A stretch of 64,000 bases of DNA from Prochlorococcus marinus CUG1415 (GTDB lineage: Bacteria > Cyanobacteriota > Cyanobacteriia > PCC-6307 > Cyanobiaceae), in contig NZ_JAAORL010000001.1 in the NCBI RefSeq assembly GCF_017696015.1, positions 868,001 to 932,000 of the forward strand. The letters run 5' to 3'. The first letter of the stretch is position 1; every line of letters starts with the position of its first letter. This document shows positions 19,785-26,526 of this stretch, piece by piece. The translations under genes were made by a program, and so were the position numbers. Under the pieces are notes generated by a model. It had not been told where the DNA came from and did not search any database. It worked only from the letters and a program-made list of their open reading frames with translations.

Positions 19785-20407
19785 ATATTATTTTTTGAAA
19801 AAATATTATTAATTTTCTTAGACCAGTTATTTATCCATTTTTCATCAGATTTAGTAAAACATTTAGCACTCCATCCTCCTATCAATATGAAAGCCTTCGT
19901 ATTTATAGGTACAACTAAGATAGATGGAATATCGGCACAAAAATTAAAAAATTCATCTCTTCCGGGATAAAATTTAGTGTTTGCTAATGATATTAATTTC
20001 ATATCTTTTATGGATCTCAGGCAAGTTTCCCCAGGTTTAAATTCATTACTTGAAGTGATTCCTCTTCTTAATATATTTACGCCATCATTGTGGATTAATA
20101 TTGCTGCTGCTGCTGTAGAAGTTAATATAGCTTCAGAACCCCAGGCAAGTTCATCAATAACTTCATCCGGAATGGTTCTATCGAAGAGAAACTTATTTTC
20201 TCCTTTTAAATCAGCTTTCTCACCAGCTAAAGGTTCGAATTGTTTAAATAAAAAACCTATCAAAATAATAATTAATGATGCTATTGCAGCTAATACTTGT
20301 GCTCTTTCAAGCTCAGGAGTAATTGTTTCTATTGAAATGAAATTTGCTATCTGAAAAATAAAGAGTATTGCACCGATTATTATTAGAGATTTCCCATTTA
20401 ATCCCAT
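19781..20407 (-). CDS. Cofactor assembly of complex C subunit B (CCB-like)
   Basis: This 208-residue membrane protein resembles the cyanobacterial homologue of plant CCB2/CCB4, needed to attach heme ci to cytochrome b6 of the b6f complex. Two N-terminal membrane segments (about 8-25 and 40-56) are followed by a soluble domain with FLFDRTIPDEVIDELAWGSE and LTSTAAAAILIHNDG. The domain ends with an IGGWSAKCFTKSDE region. It ends inside the convergent lptC-like gene. Confidence 0.8.
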   Translation of the reverse strand: MGLNGKSLIIIGAILFIFQIANFISIETITPELERAQVLAAIASLIIILIGFLFKQFEPLAGEKADLKGENKFLFDRTIPDEVIDELAWGSEAILTSTAAAAILIHNDGVNILRRGITSSNEFKPGETCLRSIKDMKLISLANTKFYPGRDEFFNFCADIPSILVVPINTKAFILIGGWSAKCFTKSDEKWINNWSKKINNIFSKNNI

Positions 20408-20518
20408 ATATTAAATATGTTAATACTATTTAAATTATGCAAATATTATATTGTTTAGTACATTTAAAAATACTCAAACATATCGGTTTTAATATATAAT
20501 TAATCAAAACCTTAAAAA

Positions 20519-20830
20519 ATGAAACTAAAAATCAATAAATATATACTTTCGCTTATAGTTACTGGCTTAATATTTATTCTTATTCCCTCAACTACATACG
20601 CAACAGAAATTAGTAGTATAAATAAATTTTTTGGTATTACTCAACAAAAGACCATTATAAATTACGAAAAAAGTCAGCCTTCATCTATTGATAACCCTGT
20701 AGTTGATCCAAATTTTAACACTATGAGATCAAAAGATACTGAGAGTTCAACTGCTACTTATATAGTTATTGGTTTGTTAATTGCTGCTACTATTATCCCT
20801 CTAGCTACATGGTGGTATTTCTCTAAATAA
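20519..20830 (+). CDS. Small membrane protein of unknown function
   Basis: This 103-residue protein has an N-terminal signal or membrane segment (ILSLIVTGLIFILIPSTTYA). A polar middle of about 45 residues follows, then a C-terminal membrane segment (YIVIGLLIAATIIPLATWWY) and a short SK tail. I recognise no family. It lies 10 bp upstream of cobU on the same strand and divergent from the CCB-like gene. Confidence 0.7.
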   Translation: MKLKINKYILSLIVTGLIFILIPSTTYATEISSINKFFGITQQKTIINYEKSQPSSIDNPVVDPNFNTMRSKDTESSTATYIVIGLLIAATIIPLATWWYFSK

Positions 20831-20840
20831 TAGAGAACTT

Positions 20841-21401
20841 ATGAATGCCAAAAATTTAATTAACAGAGATAATATATCTCACATTATTTTTATTACGGGT
20901 GGAACGAAGAGTGGAAAAAGTGAATTCGCAGAACACTTGGCAAAGGATGTAAAAGAATTATCATACGTTGCCTTATCTGAAAACAATATTGATGATAAAG
21001 AATGGCAAGAAAAAATTAATTTACATCGAAAAAGAAGGCCAAATGATTGGAAATTAATAGAAACGGCAGATCTATTAAATACATTAAATCAGGAAGATGG
21101 TCCATTATTAATAGATTCGATTGGCGGATTTGTTGTGGAAAGTATTGGGAAAGATCATAATGAATGGTCAACGAAGATGCATTTACTTATAGGTCTTTTA
21201 ATGAGAAGAAAAAGCATAACATTTATTGTTGGCGAACAAGTAGGTTGGAGTCTGGTTTCTGAATATAAAATTGGTAATACTTATATTGAAAGAATTGGCG
21301 AGCTTCAAAAGAAAGTAACCAAAATATCAAAAGATAATTGGCTGGCAATAAACGGCAGAGCAATCAAAATAGATGAAATAAGTATAGAAATACCTACTTA
21401 A
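20841..21401 (+). CDS. cobU: Adenosylcobinamide kinase/guanylyltransferase
   Basis: This 186-residue bifunctional enzyme phosphorylates adenosylcobinamide and transfers GMP to it during assembly of the lower axial ligand of cobamides. The P-loop GGTKSGKS lies at residues 20-27. The HRKRRPNDWKLIET and VGEQVGWS segments match the family. trmL follows 2 bp after its stop, and the two are probably cotranscribed. Confidence 0.88.
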   Translation: MNAKNLINRDNISHIIFITGGTKSGKSEFAEHLAKDVKELSYVALSENNIDDKEWQEKINLHRKRRPNDWKLIETADLLNTLNQEDGPLLIDSIGGFVVESIGKDHNEWSTKMHLLIGLLMRRKSITFIVGEQVGWSLVSEYKIGNTYIERIGELQKKVTKISKDNWLAINGRAIKIDEISIEIPT

Positions 21402-21403
21402 AA

Positions 21404-21886
21404 TTGGAAGTCGCTCTTTTTGAACCTAGAATCCCTCAAAATACTGGTAATATAGCCAGATCATGTGCTGCATTTAATATACCTTTAAATCTTATAGAGC
21501 CCTTAGGTTTTAAACTAGAAGATAAATATTTAAAAAGAGCAGGATTAGACTATTGGCCACTAGTTACCGTTAATAAGTATGGGAATTTTGATAAATTTTT
21601 GGCGTCAAAAGAAACAAAAAGAATAATTTCTTTTAGTAAGAAAAATGGGATATATTTAAAGGATTTTAAATTTCAGGAAGATGATATTTTGCTATTTGGG
21701 AGAGAAGATTCAGGATTACCAGAATACATTATTGATAAAAGTGACTTTTTAATATCAATATTTATGCCAAATTTACAAACTGGAAACAATGATCAAAAAG
21801 GTGTTAGGAGTCTAAATCTTTCCGTAGCATGCGGTATCGCTATATATGAGGCCCATAAACAAATAAATTTTCAAAATGGTAATTAA
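21404..21886 (+). CDS. trmL: tRNA (cytidine/uridine-34-2'-O)-methyltransferase
   Basis: This 160-residue SPOUT-class methyltransferase modifies the wobble ribose of tRNA-Leu. Visible motifs are the N-terminal EPRIPQNTGNIARSCAA, the mid-domain LLFGREDSGLP and the C-terminal knot region GVRSLNLSVACGIAIYEA. Length fits TrmL rather than the longer TrmH. The start is TTG at 21404, directly after the cobU stop; no ATG lies nearby that keeps the conserved N-terminus. Confidence 0.9.
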   Translation: MEVALFEPRIPQNTGNIARSCAAFNIPLNLIEPLGFKLEDKYLKRAGLDYWPLVTVNKYGNFDKFLASKETKRIISFSKKNGIYLKDFKFQEDDILLFGREDSGLPEYIIDKSDFLISIFMPNLQTGNNDQKGVRSLNLSVACGIAIYEAHKQINFQNGN

Positions 21887-21915
21887 TTACAACCAATGCC
21901 TTACAATATTCCCAT

Positions 21916-21989
<74 letters not shown>

Positions 21990-22059
21990 TTTCCAATACT
22001 TTTCGATTGAAGAGAACTTAGGCTAAATTTTTAATTAACTTAAAATAATACAGACAATA

Positions 22060-22347
22060 ATGTTAAATTCACTCATTACAGTCTTAGATCAAAAGAAATC
22101 TAAAGCAAAATATCCAGAAGCCAGGGTAATAGTTCTGGATGATAGTTTTAATACTTTTCAACATGTCGCAAATTGTATTCTGACAATAATCCCAGGCATG
22201 ATTGAAAAAAGGGCATGGGATCTAACCATCAAAGTTGACAAGACAGGATCTGCGGAAGTATGGAGAGGTAATCTTGAACAAGCAGAGCTATATCATGAAC
22301 AACTCTTCAGCAAAGGATTAACAATGGCTCCGATTGAGAAAACATAA
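22060..22347 (+). CDS. clpS: ATP-dependent Clp protease adaptor ClpS
   Basis: This 95-residue ClpS binds ClpC or ClpA and delivers N-degron substrates. The core motif VIVLDDSFNTFQHVANCIL is typical (family NDD-pattern replaced by LDDSFNTF), as is KVDKTGSAEVWRGNLEQAE. The C-terminus GLTMAPIEK also fits. It lies just after tRNA-Met and is the last well-conserved gene before the 22.4-26.5 kb accessory block. Confidence 0.93.
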   Translation: MLNSLITVLDQKKSKAKYPEARVIVLDDSFNTFQHVANCILTIIPGMIEKRAWDLTIKVDKTGSAEVWRGNLEQAELYHEQLFSKGLTMAPIEKT

Positions 22348-22450
22348 AATAATTAAGATTGAAAGAAGATTTTTGACTTATAAAGTCTAACCGTTCAAGC
22401 GTTAATAGATTTTCAAAGAATAAGCAAAATAAAGATAATTTTTTGAATAT

Positions 22451-22597
22451 ATGTTTATTGACTCTGAAAAAAATATTGGTGTTTTAGTAAAAGAACCAAC
22501 TCTTATGAAAACCAGAGAATAACTTAAAGTTGATAAAGCTAGAGATGATTGGAAAAATTTAATCTATCAAGGTTGGAGGAGAACCAAACTTGTTTGA
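22451..22597 (+). pseudogene. DUF1651-like gene broken by an in-frame TAA
   Basis: An ATG at 22451 opens a frame that reads 23 residues to a TAA at 22520 and then continues in the same frame as LKVDKARDDWKNLIYQGWRR to a TGA at 22595. The segment LMKTRE*LKVDKARDDWKNLIYQGW resembles the conserved C-terminal half of DUF1651, a small family of marine Synechococcus and Prochlorococcus. The N-terminal half of the family seems missing. I call it a remnant; family assignment is from memory of the pattern. Confidence 0.5.
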
Positions 22598-22971
22598 GAA
22601 GACTCTTGATAACCAATATTGTTGCTAGGTTTAGTTATGTAAATTATGAGTTTAAGGACGTAGTTAGCGGGTATGTTTATTGGCTTCAAAAGTAGCAAAA
22701 CCATTCCTTGAGTAACATTAAATTCTTTATCTTTCATAAAAAGAAAAGAATACTATCATATTAATAAAATAAGACTGTCAAATACAAACTAAAAAATACT
22801 GAAAGAACGGAATATAAGAATTTATTGGTTAAGGATATTCAAGATATCTTATATTTAAAAAATATTTTAAATATAAGATATATTTAGGGTTACTTGTTAT
22901 TTTTTTCTTAATAACAAAAAAATCCACGTAATAATTTCATAATCCCTATTATTAATGGTTATAAATATTCA
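22598..22971. other. AT-rich stretch without a supported gene
   Basis: No gene is supported in these about 370 bp. A 56-codon frame on the minus strand (22567-22737) overlaps the DUF1651 remnant and is judged doubtful. The stretch contains a 16-bp perfect inverted repeat (22844-22881) and a weaker 8-bp one at 22894-22917 without a usable T-run. Confidence 0.5.
22844..22881. repeat. 16-bp perfect inverted repeat
   Basis: ATATCTTATATTTAAA at 22844-22859 is mirrored exactly by its complement at 22866-22881, with a 6-nt loop. Both arms are almost pure A/T. It lies in the gene-poor part of the accessory block. It may be a degenerate terminator, a protein-binding palindrome or chance in AT-rich DNA; a 16-bp exact match makes chance less likely. 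Confidence 0.6.
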
Positions 22972-23061
22972 ATGAAATATCTCATCTCAAGCAAAATATC
23001 CAGACCTTTATTTGATATAGGAATAGTTGCTATCAGTATCGGATTAATATCAAAAAATTAA
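22972..23061 (+). CDS. Very small hypothetical membrane protein, 29 aa
   Basis: A 29-codon frame, ATG at 22972 to TAA at 23059, encodes a basic N-terminus (KYLISSKISRPL) and a hydrophobic C-terminal stretch (FDIGIVAISIGLIS). This would form one short membrane helix. No family is recognised. It is short enough to be chance; the ordered basic-then-hydrophobic layout is the only support. Confidence 0.35.
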   Translation: MKYLISSKISRPLFDIGIVAISIGLISKN

Positions 23062-23143
23062 TTAATTATACAGCTGGAGGGTGTATGAAAGGGACTCAAG
23101 AATTAACGTTTAATATCTAACAATTAATATTCTTAATTGTTCC

Positions 23144-23533
23144 TTAATTCTTAAATCCAGTCAACTTTGATAACTCTTTTAGTGAAAGTACACCTAAAAT
23201 TAGTTTCCCATTTATTTCCCATGTAGGAAACCCTTTAATTTTTTTATCAATGCATAATTGAGTTTGACTATTTATGCCATCTCTTGAACATTCAACTACA
23301 TTAAGTTCCTTATAAGCTTGCTTACCAAATAGTTCACTTTGATTAAGGCAATTAGGACACCAATATGCTGAATATTTAACTACACCATTATCATTAAGGT
23401 ATTTTGCTAACTCGATAGATTCCTTAGTGCTTTCTGAAGTGACTATAAGTTCTCTATGATTATACAAATGGGAGCTATGAACAATATTTGGTAAAGTAAA
23501 AAAAGCTAATAGTGGGATTAATAAGCGTTTCAT
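23144..23533 (-). CDS. Secreted thioredoxin-like protein with CPNC motif
   Basis: This 129-residue protein has a signal peptide (about residues 1-20, LLIPLLAFFTLPNIVHS) and a thioredoxin-fold domain. The active site WCPNC is at residues 58-62. A second pair of cysteines (VVECSRDG and TQLCIDKK) and the cis-Pro segment IKGFPTWEINGK follow. The layout matches the periplasmic thioredoxin domain often fused to or paired with vitamin K epoxide reductase homologues, suggesting disulfide formation or isomerisation in the periplasm or lumen. Its start codon overlaps the stop of the upstream 50-residue gene (ATGA). Confidence 0.82.
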   Translation of the reverse strand: MKRLLIPLLAFFTLPNIVHSSHLYNHRELIVTSESTKESIELAKYLNDNGVVKYSAYWCPNCLNQSELFGKQAYKELNVVECSRDGINSQTQLCIDKKIKGFPTWEINGKLILGVLSLKELSKLTGFKN

Positions 23534-23682
23534 TTATTTACTACTTTTCCTCCATATTTTCTAACTATCTTATCAATCAAAATTCGCATATCTTTATTTT
23601 TAAGTTTCTCTATTTGCTGAAGATTTTCAAGAAGATCACATATTTGATCCTGTGTGTCTTCATTTAATTTACTTACTGCCAT
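23530..23682 (-). CDS. Small hypothetical protein coupled to the thioredoxin-like gene, 50 aa
   Basis: A 50-residue frame runs from ATG at 23682 to TGA at 23530. The product is helical and charged (QDQICDLLENLQQIEKLKN), with a basic C-terminus (IDKIVRKYGGKVVNK). No signal peptide or known domain is seen. Its stop overlaps the next gene's start as ATGA, which indicates translational coupling and supports that the frame is real. Confidence 0.6.
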   Translation of the reverse strand: MAVSKLNEDTQDQICDLLENLQQIEKLKNKDMRILIDKIVRKYGGKVVNK

Positions 23683-23770
23683 TTAGATTTATAGGTTTAC
23701 ATATCAATCTTAAATCAAAAGTAAATTTACATAATTATTGTATTTATATTTTTTATTGCTATTTTTTTAA

Positions 23771-23809
23771 ACGGGCTAAGGTTCATATCTCCACGAGAAT
23801 TTAGTCCGC
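23771..23809. ncRNA. Candidate structured RNA element
   Basis: CGGGCTAA (23772-23779) can pair with TTAGTCCG (23801-23808), including one G-U pair if transcribed on the plus strand. An inner TCTC/GAGA hairpin sits at 23788-23798. The element is noticeably richer in G and C than its surroundings, in a 260-bp gap without genes. No known RNA family is recognised, and strand and transcript ends are unknown. Confidence 0.25.
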
Positions 23810-23930
23810 TGAATTTTAAAGATTCAATTTGTTTTTGTATCCCTCTTTAAGAAGTTGATTAGAAATAGTTTATAAATAATTAGTATTGCTTAATTTCTAA
23901 ATTTCTTTGAAAAGCAATCTCATATAAACA

Positions 23931-23945
23931 TCACAGGTGTGACAC
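23931..23945. promoter_or_regulatory. Palindrome GTGTGACAC at the 3' side of the RHH gene
   Basis: TCACAGGTGTGA (23931-23942) and, overlapping it, the 9-bp palindrome GTGTGACAC (23937-23945) lie just beyond the stop of the ribbon-helix-helix gene. The exact reverse complement GTGTCACAC occurs upstream of the same gene's start (24329). A binding site for the encoded protein is plausible but is inference. Confidence 0.4.
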
Positions 23946-23947
23946 TT

Positions 23948-24313
23948 CTATTCATAAATATTGTTATTTCGCTTCATGACTTTCTTAAAATACTTAAACT
24001 CAATAAATTCATGCATCATTTTGATATCCTCGGAGAATGCTTTTTTATTTACTTTATAAACATCACTATTACTAAAGGATTTATTATTTGTAGAAAATGT
24101 TTCTTGTTCAAAGGAATCATTAGTAAAATTTAATTTATCACTAATTTTAGAAGGGAAAGAGTCGCTTAATACTCCTCTGGACCTTAATGCTTCTTCAACC
24201 AATAAGCCTGTAACTTTTGATTGGCTAAATTGATTAGCTCTACATATTTTATCTATAATTTCGTGAACTTCTTCACTCGGCAAAAACCCAATTCTTTTTC
24301 TCGGAGAGGGCAT
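23948..24313 (-). CDS. Ribbon-helix-helix DNA-binding protein
   Basis: This 121-residue protein begins MPSPRKRIGFLPSEEVHEII followed by a helical segment SQSKVTGLLVEEALRSRG. That strand-helix-helix order fits the RHH/CopG fold of small dimeric repressors. The remaining 70 residues are polar and low in complexity and end basic. No toxin partner is adjacent on its strand. GTGT-S-ACAC palindromes lie on both sides of the gene, which suggests autoregulation. It stands in an accessory block. Confidence 0.7.
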   Translation of the reverse strand: MPSPRKRIGFLPSEEVHEIIDKICRANQFSQSKVTGLLVEEALRSRGVLSDSFPSKISDKLNFTNDSFEQETFSTNNKSFSNSDVYKVNKKAFSEDIKMMHEFIEFKYFKKVMKRNNNIYE

Positions 24314-24328
24314 AATAATTAAATCTTT

Positions 24329-24354
24329 GTGTCACACTTGCACATTACAAGTGT
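24329..24354. promoter_or_regulatory. Palindromes upstream of the RHH gene (candidate operator)
   Basis: GTGTCACAC at 24329-24337 overlaps a second inverted repeat, ACACTTG (24334-24340) and CAAGTGT (24348-24354) around a 7-nt spacer. Both lie 16-41 bp upstream of the ATG of the minus-strand RHH gene, where a repressor would act. The first is the exact reverse complement of the site at 23937-23945. Confidence 0.45.
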
Positions 24355-24390
24355 TGCACTATATTTGATTTAAGTCAACTAATTTTTATT

Positions 24391-24543
24391 ATGCAATTTT
24401 TAATATTACCTGCTGGATTTATTCTCTGGTATTTAGCTTATGAAACAAAGCCCATTATTAATGATGAAATAACACTTCATTGGAAAGAAAAGAACACTAA
24501 TAAAAGAAACAAACTTTTAAATATAATTAATGAAAGCATTTAA
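24391..24543 (+). CDS. Small hypothetical membrane protein, 50 aa
   Basis: A 50-residue frame opens with an N-terminal hydrophobic segment (FLILPAGFILWYLAY). A charged cytosolic-type tail ending in KKNTNKRNKLL-like residues follows. It is divergent from the RHH gene across about 77 bp that contain the palindromes, so it could share the operator. No family is recognised. Confidence 0.5.
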   Translation: MQFLILPAGFILWYLAYETKPIINDEITLHWKEKNTNKRNKLLNIINESI

Positions 24544-24545
24544 AA

Positions 24546-24719
24546 CTAACTGCCAACAAATTTTGACCATTCCTTGTGCTTATAATCTAGATTTGATATT
24601 AACTGTTTTTGATAGGTATATTTGAGTTGATTTTCTATAAGAGATTTTTTTGTAATAATCATCTCATTAGAGTAAAAGTTAGGAGTGTTAGAACTAACAA
24701 TTTTTTTTTTGATAATCAT
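24546..24719 (-). CDS. Small basic hypothetical protein, 57 aa
   Basis: A 57-residue frame, ATG at 24719 to TAG at 24546. The product is basic and Asn/Ser-rich at the start, then probably helical (SLIENQLKYTYQKQLISNL). There is no membrane segment. It converges with the preceding small gene, the two stops being 2 bp apart, which is the tight packing of real genes here. No family is recognised. Confidence 0.45.
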   Translation of the reverse strand: MIIKKKIVSSNTPNFYSNEMIITKKSLIENQLKYTYQKQLISNLDYKHKEWSKFVGS

Positions 24720-24880
24720 TTAATAATTCTACCTAATATTTTTATATGATTTAAAAACTTATAGTCTTATTTTTTTTATAATTTTTTTATATTTACTTAA
24801 TACATTTTTTGACTGATTTGTGAAAATAATTAATTTATTAATTAAAACAGGCTATATTAAAGAAGATATATATTTTACAT

Positions 24881-25039
24881 ATGAATCTTAAGGAGAGAGG
24901 AATAACAGTTGGAGATTTTCTAATCATAATTATAATAATTCTTACTACTACAATACTAGTTAAAACATTCAATAAGGATACAAAAACAACCCTTAATCAA
25001 CGTCATCAAGATAAAGTATCTTATAATGAAATCTTATAA
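24881..25039 (+). CDS. Small single-span membrane protein, 52 aa
   Basis: A 52-residue frame starts at ATG 24881 with an acidic/basic head (NLKERGITVGD). One long hydrophobic helix follows (FLIIIIIILTTTILVKTF) and then a polar tail. The pattern resembles small conserved membrane proteins seen next to accessory genes in Prochlorococcus. Function is unknown. Confidence 0.55.
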   Translation: MNLKERGITVGDFLIIIIIILTTTILVKTFNKDTKTTLNQRHQDKVSYNEIL

Positions 25040-25184
25040 AGAAATCTTATTATTAAATTATTTCATCTACTTCTCTTTAAAAAATAATTTTGAATTATTT
25101 ATAGTAAATATTTAGAACTTACCATTAATTTATTTAAGTAATACTTAATCTCTTGTTTAAATTACATATTTTAAATTACATATA

Positions 25185-25198
25185 TTGATAATTATCAA
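25185..25198. promoter_or_regulatory. 14-bp perfect palindrome TTGATAATTATCAA
   Basis: A perfect palindrome in the gap between two small genes that converge on it. The TGATAATTATCA core resembles half of a Fur-type box. The site lies downstream of both genes, so a transcription start there is not obvious. It may be chance in AT-rich DNA. Confidence 0.25.
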
Positions 25199-25226
25199 AC
25201 ACATTGTTTATCTTCTATTAACTAAC

Positions 25227-25394
25227 TTAATGAAAAGAATTGGAACATTCCCATTTTAAATTATCTTTTAAATCATTGATATCATTTGATAGAGAAACTA
25301 AATTAACCATTTGGAGAATTTGCCTTTTATTTAGCCTATCAATAGCTATAAGTTTATTAAGCATCTCTAGAACAGATTTATCATTGATATTCAT
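25227..25394 (-). CDS. Small helical hypothetical protein, 55 aa
   Basis: A 55-residue frame, ATG at 25394 to TAA at 25227. It has heptad-like hydrophobic spacing (VLEMLNKLIAIDRLNKRQIL then MVNLVSLSNDINDLKDNL), suggesting a short coiled coil. There is no membrane segment and I recognise no family. Confidence 0.5.
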   Translation of the reverse strand: MNINDKSVLEMLNKLIAIDRLNKRQILQMVNLVSLSNDINDLKDNLKWECSNSFH

Positions 25395-25597
25395 TATTGT
25401 TTAATGGTCTTTAAAAAACTCTAATTTTTTACTGAACTAAGTTTATATTAAAATTTAAAAACAACACTAAATTTTTTAATAACTTTACTACTACATATAA
25501 AAATAATTATCAATTTATCAAAGATAAAAATCTAACCCATTAGTAAAAATATACACTCACTTTTTTATAAATTCGTTTATCTTAAAAAAAAAAAAAA

Positions 25598-25768
25598 ATG
25601 AAAAAAGACTCTAAACAAAAATATCTTAACAGAGATGAAGTTAACGAGATGATTGAATCAGCAATTAGGAGACACAATAGAAGATCTACAATAATTTCAA
25701 GTGTACTTGGATGGATCCTAATAGGGGGTTATTCATTTGGACTGTTTCAAGCTGTACATAACGTCTAA
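25598..25768 (+). CDS. Small C-terminally anchored hypothetical protein, 56 aa
   Basis: A 56-residue frame begins directly after a run of A residues at 25584-25597. A charged N-terminal helix (RDEVNEMIESAIRRHNRRS) leads into one membrane segment (IISSVLGWILIGGYSFGLF). The layout suggests a small tail-anchored protein. No family is recognised. Confidence 0.6.
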   Translation: MKKDSKQKYLNRDEVNEMIESAIRRHNRRSTIISSVLGWILIGGYSFGLFQAVHNV

Positions 25769-25833
25769 TATGGATCTCTATAAAGCAGAATATAATGAGA
25801 TAATAAATTAATACTATTAATTTGGTATTAATT

Positions 25834-26055
25834 ATGAGAGAATCTATCGAAACAAATTTAGCAGAAATTAGAAAGTATTTAAAAAAAAGAAAAAAGATAA
25901 CATCAAAATTTAATAATGCATCAATAATGGAAGAATTCAAAGAATGGAGTCAAGATCCTATTCCGAAAACAGAATCAATTTGGACATTACCTGATTTGAC
26001 AAGCAATGAAAGATTAAAGAATTTTTGTCGCTCAATAAAAAAAGAAGTAAAATAA
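25834..26055 (+). CDS. Small charged hypothetical protein, 73 aa
   Basis: This 73-residue soluble protein has a basic helical start (IRKYLKKRKKITSKF) and a second half with WSQDPIPKTESIWTLPDL. I start at the ATG at 25834; the frame is open to a TTG at 25822 that adds four unremarkable residues. No family is recognised. It converges on the next small gene with a 4 bp gap. Confidence 0.55.
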   Translation: MRESIETNLAEIRKYLKKRKKITSKFNNASIMEEFKEWSQDPIPKTESIWTLPDLTSNERLKNFCRSIKKEVK

Positions 26056-26059
26056 TATT

Positions 26060-26218
26060 TTAACTGCCTAGTTGAAAATTATTTATCTTGAAGTAAAAAT
26101 AACCCCCAAAACCAACGATATTTAACAATACAACAAAGATCCAAGCTCCAATTGGTTGTTCAGAATCTAACTTTTTAAGTTTAATTTTATTCTTTAGTCT
26201 TTCAATGTAATTAGCCAT
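26060..26218 (-). CDS. Small single-span membrane protein, 52 aa
   Basis: A 52-residue frame, ATG at 26218 to TAA at 26060. A basic N-terminal helix (YIERLKNKIKLKKLDSE) precedes one membrane segment (GAWIFVVLLNIVGFGGYFYF) and a short tail. It resembles the other tail-anchored small proteins in this block. No family is recognised. Confidence 0.5.
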   Translation of the reverse strand: MANYIERLKNKIKLKKLDSEQPIGAWIFVVLLNIVGFGGYFYFKINNFQLGS

Positions 26219-26526
26219 ATTTTAAATTATTAAAAAATAAAAATATTAATTATTCTAGAGAGTTTTTTTATAAGGAATCTTAAATTAAAAAAAAATTCCT
26301 TTAATTTGAATTTTTATTTTCAAGCCTATTAATAGGATATTTAATTAATTCCTTTTTGAGATTTTTTAAAAGTTTATTATGATTCAAAATTGTAAACTTT
26401 CTTGTGAAGGAATAATGCCATTTCATTTAATTAGAAAAAAACTTGCTAATTTATTATTATTAAAATTATAATACTAATTATGGTCATTTAGACCATTACA
26501 TAATTCAATTAAGGACAACAATTTTC
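26219..26526. other. Intergenic region upstream of peroxiredoxin
   Basis: About 300 bp of AT-rich sequence. It contains a possible but doubtful 30-codon frame at 26379-26471 and the inverted repeat at 26480-26496. It presumably carries the peroxiredoxin promoter; no clear promoter boxes could be picked out by eye. Confidence 0.5.
26480..26496. promoter_or_regulatory. Inverted repeat ATGGTC-n5-GACCAT before peroxiredoxin
   Basis: Six-base arms around ATTTA, ending 30 bp before the peroxiredoxin start codon. The position suits an operator or a 5'-leader hairpin for the redox gene. Nothing in the window identifies the regulator. Confidence 0.35.

Noticed and set aside
22567-22737. Minus-strand 56-codon frame with a hydrophobic stretch
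   Set aside because: It runs antisense through the DUF1651 remnant, has no recognisable family and no clear start context; more likely chance.
22894-22917. TTGTTATT/AATAACAA hairpin as a terminator
   Set aside because: The adjacent T- or A-run is on the wrong side for either transcription direction, and no supported gene ends there.
23939-24133. Plus-strand open frame opposite the RHH gene
   Set aside because: It lies antisense to the better supported RHH gene and reads as hydrophobic low-complexity shadow.
26379-26471. Plus-strand 30-codon frame upstream of peroxiredoxin
   Set aside because: Very short, Leu/Lys-rich as expected from AT-rich DNA, and it overlaps the likely promoter region.
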